Shown here one piece after another: positions 56,360 to 64,000 of a DNA stretch of 64,000 nt. The first letter of the stretch is position 1, and each line of letters opens with the position of its first letter. Location of the stretch: the NCBI GenBank assembly GCA_016647705.1, contig CM028330.1:47210397-47274396 (forward strand), given 5' to 3'. This DNA comes from Eucommia ulmoides (lineage: Eukaryota; Streptophyta; Magnoliopsida; Garryales; Eucommiaceae). The position numbers were made by a program, and so were the translations under genes. The notes under the pieces are model-generated. The model had not been told where the DNA came from. It saw only the letters and a list, made by a program, of their open reading frames with translations, and did no database searches.

Positions 56360-58542
56360 TGAATTTTTAGGATATTATGCGAAAATGGGTGAGTGGTATG
56401 ACAACATGCGATGTCTACAGCCATTGGTTAGGGGCCACATCAATAGGATGATTAGTCTGGTTGAGGAACTATAACGTTTGGGGTCAGCCCTTGATCATAA
56501 CTGGGTTGTGGACCAAGTTTTGTAGTTGCTATCTAATACGTACGATCAATTTGTAGTGAACTTCAACATGAACAAGTTAGAAGTTATAATTTCGGGGCAT
56601 CTTAACTTGTTGGGAACCACCCAGGGACCTTGCAAAAGTCTAAGAGTTCACTACTTGTGGTGAACTTGCCTTCGATGTCAAAAGGAAAAAAGAAGAAGAA
56701 GAAGAAGAGCAAATCCAACTAATCTTTGAAAGTGAATTAAAAGTTAAAGAATGAAAAGAGACACGATAAAGAAAAATGCCTTTACTGTGGCCAACAAGGG
56801 CATTGAAAAGGAATCTATGCCAAGATTCAAGTTCTAAGGACAAACCTTGGGAAGGTGTGTCAGATTTACTTGTTGTTATTAGTTGTTTTGCAACTCGTTT
56901 TTGTTTTTGATTGGATTTTAACACTTCGGTGTTAGTTCACATGTGTGAATACCAACAAAAGTATAAAGGAAAGCATGAAAATAAGTAAATGGACATCTCA
57001 CTACATGTGGGAAATTATACAAGACTTTCTGCAGTAACCGTGAGAGACTGTCAGTTGATATCACCGTCAGCATAATATCTAAATGTAAAAGATTGTTCAA
57101 TTATGGCTTGAGTTTTTGAAAAATATTATTTATATTCTTTGATTAATAAATTATGGTTATTCAAATGTTTTTTAGAATAATATTTGTATTATTTACTTCC
57201 ATTCAAAGTTGGTTGGTTGGGCATATGTTATTACAATCTTTACGATTTAAAAATGTGTGGAAAAATTAATAACACAACAACTGAAAGTGTAACAAAGAAA
57301 ATACTAAGAAATAAAAATCATACCTACTTGTGACATCTCAGACTAGGTCATATTAGTGAGAAGAAGATTAACAATATGATTAAAGATGGGATTTTGGGCT
57401 CATTTGGCTTGGAGCCATTACCACTTATGAATCTTGTCTCATGGTCAAAATGACTAAGTCACCATTTTTTGGACATTGAGAAAGTGATGTTTTCATATTG
57501 GGTCTGGTACATACTGATGTATGTGGAGTTATGTGCTCCACATCTCTATATTGATAATCATACTTCATTACCTTTGCCAACAATCATTCTAGGTATAGTT
57601 TTATGTATTTTATAAAGCACAAGTGTGATTTCTTTGAACTATTCAAAGAATTTTGGAAAAAAGTAAAGAAATAAATTGAGATAAGTATTAAGGTAGTGTG
57701 ATTCGATCGAGGTAGGGAATACTTATCTATGGAGTTTCTAGACCATGTCAAGCATAATGGTATACTTTTCCAGTGGAGTCCTCTTGCTGCGCCATAACTA
57801 AATAGTGTATCTGAAATGATAAATGTAAAATTATTTGATATGGACAAATCGATGATGAGTCAAATAGATTTAAACATTCTATGTTGGGTATATGCCTTGA
57901 TGATCTCAACTCATTTACTGAACAAGGTTCGAAGTAAGTGTGTGCCGATTACACCAGATGAGATGTGGAACGAGAAGAAATCGAGCCTTAAGTTTGTTAA
58001 GATTTGAGGTTGTCAGACTCATGTCAAAATACTTGAGCTAGACAAATCGAAATCTAAGACTCACATTTTAAAGTTTGTGGGAGAATCTTAGGGAAACCAT
58101 TGGATACTACTTTTGTTATCTAGAGAAACAAAGAGTATTTGTTGCTAGACATGTAGATTTCTTAGACGAGCAATTTTTCCAAGAATTTTCCACTAGGAAA
58201 AATATAGAAATGGCAGAGTTGTTGGATACCGAGCAAACCAAGAAAACTAGAAATGTTGAATTGATAGTGGTAAATGCATTAGTACACTTGTTTCAAATAG
58301 ATCCACTAGAATCGTTACTCCCCCTAAGAGAAATCTAGGATATCTTGGACAAAAGGATAGGGATGAGCTACTTTTAGTGGGAGGTAACGACCCCACTAAC
58401 TACAATTAGACAATGATGGAAAACAATAGTTAGAAGTGGAAAACAACAATGAAATTTGAAATGTACTCCATGCACACGAAACGAGTCTGAATCATTTCAA
58501 ATCCACTTAAGAGAATCGTTAACATTGGGTGAAAATAGATCT
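56360..58542 (+). pseudogene. Copia gag-protease-integrase remnant (non-Sirevirus family)
   Basis: Broken frames follow copia order. Late gag (GHINRMISLVEELQRLGSAL-like, 56430-56500) leads to the FVVNFNMNKLEV segment, then a CCHC-type knuckle near 56775-56825 (CLYCGQQGHW, fourth Cys lost). Integrase appears as LVHTDVCGVM (57505-57530), SYFITFANNHSRYSF, KHKCDFFELFKEF, FDRGREYLSMEFLDHVKHNGI and SEMINVKLFDMDKSMMSQIDL (57816 on), then TPDEMWNEKKSSLKFVKI. The linker VARHVDFLDEQFFQE follows at 58140-58190. Gag and the ENRS(L)-region wording match the remnant at 12050-13891, so both belong to one family. It stops at the LTR starting at 58543; RT and RNase H are missing. Confidence 0.8.
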
Positions 58543-60844
58543 TGTTGATCCTAAGCTTTTCATGAATAATTAAATGTTGATATTTTTGGTGGAACTAATG
58601 ATTTTATTGAGTATTTTTGTTTATTAGTTCCAGTGATGAAAATACTTATAAAGATATTGTGACAATGCTAAAGATGATGACAAAGATGATGGAAGATTAA
58701 GAGTTTGAAGAAATTGAAGAATCTAGAGAAAATAACTCAGGTTAAATTTTAACTCTTAATGTATCCCGGTTAGGATCACACACGACACAAAATATTTTTC
58801 AAAATTATGTGTATTTTTATAGGATTCTCATTAGTTAAATTATTTGTTCTTATGTGTAATTGAAAAAGAAATAAAGATAATTGATTAAAATTGAATTTAA
58901 GATTTAGTGGAGCTAACCAAGAAAATAAATCGATTAAAGGGGCGAAAACGTCAAAGAAAATGAATTAAAATTACATTGAGAGAGGTGTTCTAGAAACGAT
59001 CATTCAACAGGTAAGTCGACCTGTGTTTATGAGGCGTACTCCTTGAATTGTTCGGTCGACAGGTAAGTTGACTTATGCTTTAAAAAGGAACTCTCTGAAT
59101 CGGTCGGTTGACAAATAGGTCGACCTATGGCCAAAAGAAGAATTCTCTGGATCTTTAAGTCGACAGATAGGTCGACTTATAAAACTCTCTGAATCATCCA
59201 GTCGACAGATGAATATGGGCGGTCGACCGATGGGCGAAGAGTTTTTGGCTTGGATTACATCCTGAATCGGGCGGTCGACAGATGGGCCTTGGTCGGTCAA
59301 CAGATGAATCTGTTTCAGGTTTAGAGGATTTTGAGGATTCTAATTAAACAGTAGCCGTTACTAACCATTTATAGTTAAAATATGCAAGATATCTTAGGGA
59401 TTTGATATATTTTAAGCTATTTAATTAATATTTAAATATCAATATAGATATGATTCAAGTAGTTTTGATATTTCTTAATTTGGTACATGTAATTCTTTCT
59501 ATTATATCTAATTGAGATTGAGTAAAAGTTTGAAGGACTAAATTGAAAGTTTTAAAACATATATTTAAGTAAATTATACCAGGATTGAGTCTTAATGATA
59601 TAAGGGGGCTTATGGAGTAATTATTTGTCGTGATTTGTGAGAACTAGCGATTAGAGGGCTTGTTATAATCTCTTATAAGTAAACTTATGTTTTTGAGGTT
59701 TTAATTAATCAAGACAATCAAAATCATTCTGAGTTATTCAACTCTTGTGCTTTCTAAGAGTAATCATATTGAGTGCATTATGAGATCTTTCTTGAGATTT
59801 GTACTTGAGAAATATTTGATGTGGATTATTGCTACTACTGATCTAAAGTGTCATTGCTATTCTAATCATTATTCTTTCGGTTCCTGGTGAGATCATTCCA
59901 AATTACTTACTATTAATTGTTGTTTGATTCTATTATTTAATATTTGGAATTTGATCTTTGAAATTGCTTTCTGGATTTTTTATTGAAAATTATTTTTGAA
60001 ACAATTTCTTGACAAAATCTGATTAAGTGCTTAACTACTTGCTACCCATCTTTATTTATCAGATTTTGAAATTCTCACTTTTCTATCACTAGTATCGGGA
60101 TATTAATTGAGTTTGAATTTATCTGAGGTGGTAGAAGCTCCGAGTGGAAAAATCACTTATCAATTATTTTTAATTGGTGAGTTGAGTGTCGGATTAGATA
60201 CTACTAGGAGTGTATAATCAAGGGTAGCTGGTTTCAATCTCTTCCAGAAAAAAGATTGAGATTTTGATATTTTTCTAGAGTATAAAAAGATTAGGTGTTA
60301 ATTCTTCCTTGATTGAATTTGTGAGTGAAGTGTAATGGTTCAATCCTTACTGGGTAAAAGGATATTTAGAGCATGTTTGTGTGAGATTTAATTCTTGAGC
60401 CTAAGGTATAAAAAGAATTAGGTCGTGATTCTTCCTGTAATAGAATTAGGTTAATCTTCTTCTTGATAAAAAGATAGAGTTTATTCCTTAGCCTGTGAAA
60501 AGGAATTATAAAGGTTGATTCTGAGCCTGAAAAAAGAATCGTTGTGAGGGTTTGGTTCCTATCTTTAAAGGGATCTTGAGTTTGGTTGGTGCGACTCTCT
60601 GTGGAGTTCGGAGGACTGGATTAGTCAAGAGTAGCTTGGTGAACCAATATAAATTTCTGTGTGTTGTATTATTTATATTTTGTTGTTTGGGTGTGCACCT
60701 AGTTGATAAGACATATATGATGCTATAAAGATAATAATTAATTTTAGGATAAAATTAATTGTTTAATTTTTTAAGTGTTATATTCTGATAATTTTTAATA
60801 CTACCCAATTCATCCCTCCTTTTGGGTAGCTTACTGGGCTAACA
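58543..60844 (+). repeat. Sirevirus LTR (5' LTR or solo LTR), flanked by GATCT
   Basis: It starts TGTTGATCC at 58543 and ends GGGCTAACA at 60844 (2,302 bp). It aligns with the 44780 LTR along much of its length (TTCATGAATAATTAAATG, the GTGAGATCATTCCAAATT region, the TTCTTGGGTAG-like end). GATCT is present on both sides (58538-58542 and 60845-60849). The middle (58990-59310) carries a dense array of GGTCGACAGAT-like words. The start of gag and the primer-binding site are missing immediately downstream. Confidence 0.8.
58985..59315. repeat. Array of (C)GGTCGACAGATGG-like words in the LTR
   Basis: At least ten variants of a GGTCGAC or AGTCGAC core, often followed by AGAT or AGGT, occur in about 330 bp with spacing of roughly 20-50 bp. 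Related GGTCAACC/GGTTAACC arrays occupy the same part of the other LTRs of this family. Confidence 0.85.
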
Positions 60845-60867
60845 GATCTTGAAGAAAAAATCAGAAG

Positions 60868-62296
60868 GACAGAATGATAGCCTTACTTCAGGCTACAAAT
60901 TACGATGTGTGGCTAACAATCGAGTATGGTTCGTTTGTTCCAATGGAAAACGGAGTCGAGAAGACGAATGAGCAACTGACTGCTTTTGATAAGCAGAAAC
61001 TTTCTATGAACTCTTAAGCTATTAATATTTTATTTTGTTCTTTGGATGCAAATGAATACTCGAGAGCTTCAGGTTGTAAATCAACAAAGGAGATGTGGGA
61101 CAAGCTAAAAATTACTCATGAAGACAAGTCAAGTGAACCAATCGAAAATCAACGCTCTTATAAGAAAAATTGAATTGTTCAGAATGGAAGAAACTGAATC
61201 AATTCAAGAGATGTATACTTATTTCAACAACATTTGAAATAACTTGAGTAAACTTGGAATGCCATACTCCATGGAGAATAGAGTTCGAAAGATCCTAAGA
61301 TCTTTGACAAAAGTATGAGAGTCGAAAGTAACTGCAATTGAGGAAGTTAAGGATTTTGGCAAATACGAAATTGATAATCTCATAGGCAACTTGATGACTC
61401 ATAAAACGGAGATTAAAGGATATGAGGATGACACAGGAAATAGCAAGAGGAAATCCTTGGATCTAAAAGCTTAAAAAATTGAACAAGAGGATGACAGTGA
61501 ACAAGAGAAAGACGTGACGCTTCTCACAATTTTTTTTAGAAGAATGACTAGGCACACGTTCTGCGGAAGAAGAAACTTTAACATGAACAATGTGGAATGC
61601 TACAACTATCACAAGACCGATCACTTTCAAACTGATTGTTCCGAACCGAGGAATGATAAAGAAAATGAGAAGAAGAAAAAGAAAGAGAAGAAGAAAGGAA
61701 AAAAGAGCAAGAAGAAGTCTATGAAGACTACTTGGAATGATACCAAATCAAGTAGATTTGAAAAATCATAAAGTGAAGAAATGTCCATGCTTGCATTAAT
61801 GGCCACTAGTGGTGAGGTAACAAAATGTTCAAGTTTTTGTTCTTTAGATTTTGATGAATTATTTGATGTTTATCAAGAAATTTTGCATGATTATAAAAAT
61901 CAGTATTCTAAAATAAATGCCCTTCAAAGTACAATTAATATATTAAACAGGTAAGTAATGGACTACGAATCTGAAAACAATGAATTGAAATCCAAGATGT
62001 CGGATTTACATTCAATTGTTTTCAAATTCACCGACGGTGAGAATAACTTGAAAATGCTTTTGGGAAGTGCACGTGGAATTTTTTATAAAGCCGGTATTGG
62101 ATTTCAAAAGAATCTTAAACAAAAACGTTTTCAAAAATTCTTTTCTGAAACCAAGAATCTTGTTAGATGTTTTAAATGTAATGTTGTGGGGGCATACTAT
62201 TCGTAAATGTTTTACTAAAATATCTAAATGTAGACAAGTTTTGGTTCCAAAAGGAATTAAAATTGTCCCGACTAACAAGATCGAATCTACGTAAAC
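60868..62296 (+). pseudogene. Sirevirus 2 gag, 5' end missing
   Basis: Gag homology begins abruptly at RMIALLQATNYDVW-like sequence (60875 on), equivalent to residue about 30 of the 47064 gag. It continues through LDANEYSRASGC and STKEMWDKLKITHED. A TAA interrupts near 61016. The zinc knuckle at 61595-61640 reads CYNYHKTDHFQTDC, so the second Cys ligand has become Tyr. A Lys-rich tract and TTWNDTKSS follow, then ALMAT and the late-gag coiled segment (LKSKMSDLHSIVFKF). Two or more frameshifts separate these pieces. Confidence 0.82.
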
Positions 62297-62309
62297 TGGG
62301 TATCACTTA

Positions 62310-63154
62310 GGAACTATTTGAGGTGCTCCTTATAGGTTATTCTAAAAGCATCAATAAGTAAGGACAAATCGTTCCTAGACAGCGGTTGTTCTCGACACAT
62401 AATGGGAGATAAATCAAAATTCACATATTTGACACCTAAGAATGGAGGTCACGTGACTTTTGGAGACAACGCAAATGATAAAATTATCGGTATAGGTAAT
62501 ATCGGTAATTGTACTACTATTATTAAAGATATGTTACTAGTTGATGGACTCAAACATAATTTGCTTAGTAATAGTCAACTATGTGACAAGGGCTATAATG
62601 TGATATTTGATCATGATAAGTGTATTATTAAGAATGACCATGATAGTAGTATCTTGTTAGTTGCATCACGTTTCGAGAATATTTATACTTTCTCATTTGA
62701 TGATTTTACTTCTCAAAATTTATCCTATTTGAATGTTTTATCTGAAAATAGTTGGTTATGGCATAGAAGACTTGGCCATGCTAGTATGGAGCTAATTTCT
62801 AAATTATCTAAGAAGAGTCTCGTACGTGGCCTACCTAATTTACAATTTGTGAAAGATAAAATATGTGATGCATGTCAATTAGGCAAGTAATCTAAATCAT
62901 CATTTAAGAAAAAGATGCACACGTCCACTTCTAGATGTTTTGAATTATTGTATCTTGATTTATTTAGACCAAATTTTGTTACTAGACTTGGTGGTAAGTT
63001 TTATGCCTTTGTAATTGTTGATGATTATTCTAGACTTACCTGGGTATTTTTTCTTGCTAAGAAAAGTGTAGTTGCTTCTTTATTTGTTAAATTCTGTAAA
63101 TGTGTTCAAAATGAGAAACATTGTTCTATTATTAATATTTGTAGTAACAGATGA
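62310..63154 (+). pseudogene. Sirevirus 2 protease and integrase N-terminal half
   Basis: The protease active site FLDSGCSRHIMG lies at 62372-62407, with the DSG codons at 62378-62386. It is followed by FGDNANDKIIGIGNIGN and an LVDGLKHNLLSNSQLCDKGY segment. The integrase HHCC zinc region WHRRLGHASMELISKL...CDACQLGK (62757-62887) has both His and both Cys. A TAA at 62888-62890 interrupts. The core continues with LLYLDLFRPNF (first Asp) and VDDYSRLTWVFFL. The second catalytic Asp is lost: the usual SDRG reads SNR followed by a stop near 63152. Confidence 0.87.
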
Positions 63155-64000
63155 AGAGAGCTTAAGAATGATGATGTTATCAGTTACTGTGATGAGTATG
63201 GTTATGCTCATAATTTCTCTGCACCAAGATCACCACAACAAAATAGTATAGTGGAAAGGAAGAACAAGACGTATCAAGAAATGGCCAGAATAATGCTTAA
63301 TGAAAATCACTTACCAACCTACTTCTGGCCCGAAGCAGTAAGTACAGCTTGTGATGTGGTGAATTGTGTATTGATTCATAGAGGGTTTAACAAAACTCCA
63401 TATGAAATCTGGAATGGTAAGACTCCTAACATTTGCTATTTTATAATATTTGGGTGTAAATGCTTCATTCTGAATGACAAGGATAATCTAGGTCAATTTG
63501 ATGCTAAATCTGATTATGGGATTTTCCTTGGATATGCTACTAATAGTAAAACTTATAGAGTTTACAATAAACGTACGTTAGTAGTAGAAACATCTATGCA
63601 TATTATATTGGAGGAAGGTGACCAATTTTTGCCAAGAAAGATTTTGGATGATGATGATGCAGGTATTTCAAATAACCAAAACCAAGGTAAAAATGCGGCT
63701 AAGGAGTCTCAAAAAGAGGAGAAGGCTAAGGAAGAGGATTCGATGTTACTACGAGTTATAAAGATAGTATCGGGACATTCGGTAAAATAAATTACTGGTA
63801 ATTTCGAAAGAGGTGTAAGTACTCGTTCCTCTATTAGAAATATAATTAATTTTGCTTTCTTATCTCAAATTAAGCCTAAAAATGTAAATGAGGCGTTAGC
63901 TGATGAATCTTGGATTTTTGCAATGCAAGATGAGTTAGTTCAGTTTGAGTAGAACAAAGTTTGGTGTCTTGTTCTGAGACCGGATTTTCATCTTGTTATT
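63155..64000 (+). pseudogene. Sirevirus 2 integrase C-terminal half and start of RT, cut by window end
   Basis: It continues with ISYCDEYGYAHNFSAPRSPQQ, NSIVERKNKTYQEMARIM (third catalytic residue Glu present), TYFWPEAVSTA and RRGFNKTPYEIWNGKTPN-type sequence (here HRGFNKTPYEIWNGKTPN). The linker DDDDAGISNNQNQG closes the frame ending at 63788. The following segment ESWIFAMQDELVQFE is the start of reverse transcriptase, with an in-frame TAG near 63950. The element continues beyond the window, so the rest of RT, RNase H and the 3' LTR cannot be assessed. Confidence 0.85.

Overview
This is a transposon-rich stretch of nuclear DNA from a flowering plant, most likely a dicot. I cannot name the species. 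The evidence is a plant-specific SAUR gene, MULE transposons with a captured Ulp1-type protease gene, copia retrotransposons of the Sirevirus and other plant lineages, hAT and PIF/Harbinger MITEs, and long AT-rich spacers. No rRNA gene, tRNA gene or CRISPR array was seen. The only convincing intact host gene is a single-exon SAUR76/78-like auxin-response gene (37336-37719, +). A weak candidate 5' exon lies near 154-306 (-).

Layout. 1-3.1 kb: AT-rich spacer. 3.1-15.5 kb: a stack of decayed copia pieces in both orientations, a hAT MITE inside an older (possibly gypsy-type) LTR remnant, and a + strand copia element (9543-15520) whose 5' LTR is split by an unrelated 1,030 bp solo LTR with a perfect TTAAC target-site duplication. 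15.8-17.9 kb: two non-autonomous DNA elements. 18.03-32.75 kb: two directly repeated MULEs, separated only by a T tract. Copy 1 carries, on the minus strand, a MURA-like transposase and a ten-exon Ulp1-protease gene; both are damaged but largely readable. Copy 2 is a deletion derivative. 32.9-36.9 kb: hAT MITE, copia fragment, TRIM and a local duplication. 37-38.1 kb: the SAUR gene. 38.1-38.7 kb: a Harbinger MITE. 40.4-54.6 kb: three related LTRs in minus orientation, the third split by a full-length but defective Sirevirus (44780-52697, TSD ATTAT). 56.4-64 kb: a copia gag-integrase remnant, then a second Sirevirus LTR, gag and pol running off the window.

The most unusual signal is the perfect palindrome TGTTACATGTAACA (usually extended to 16 bp). 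I count about 19 exact copies in each MULE, with many one-mismatch relatives. They are confined to the non-coding parts: both terminal regions, the gap between the two genes, and introns. The arrangement resembles the clustered target motifs of the Arabidopsis VANDAL anti-silencing protein VANC. I propose, as inference only, that a protein encoded by this MULE family binds the palindrome.
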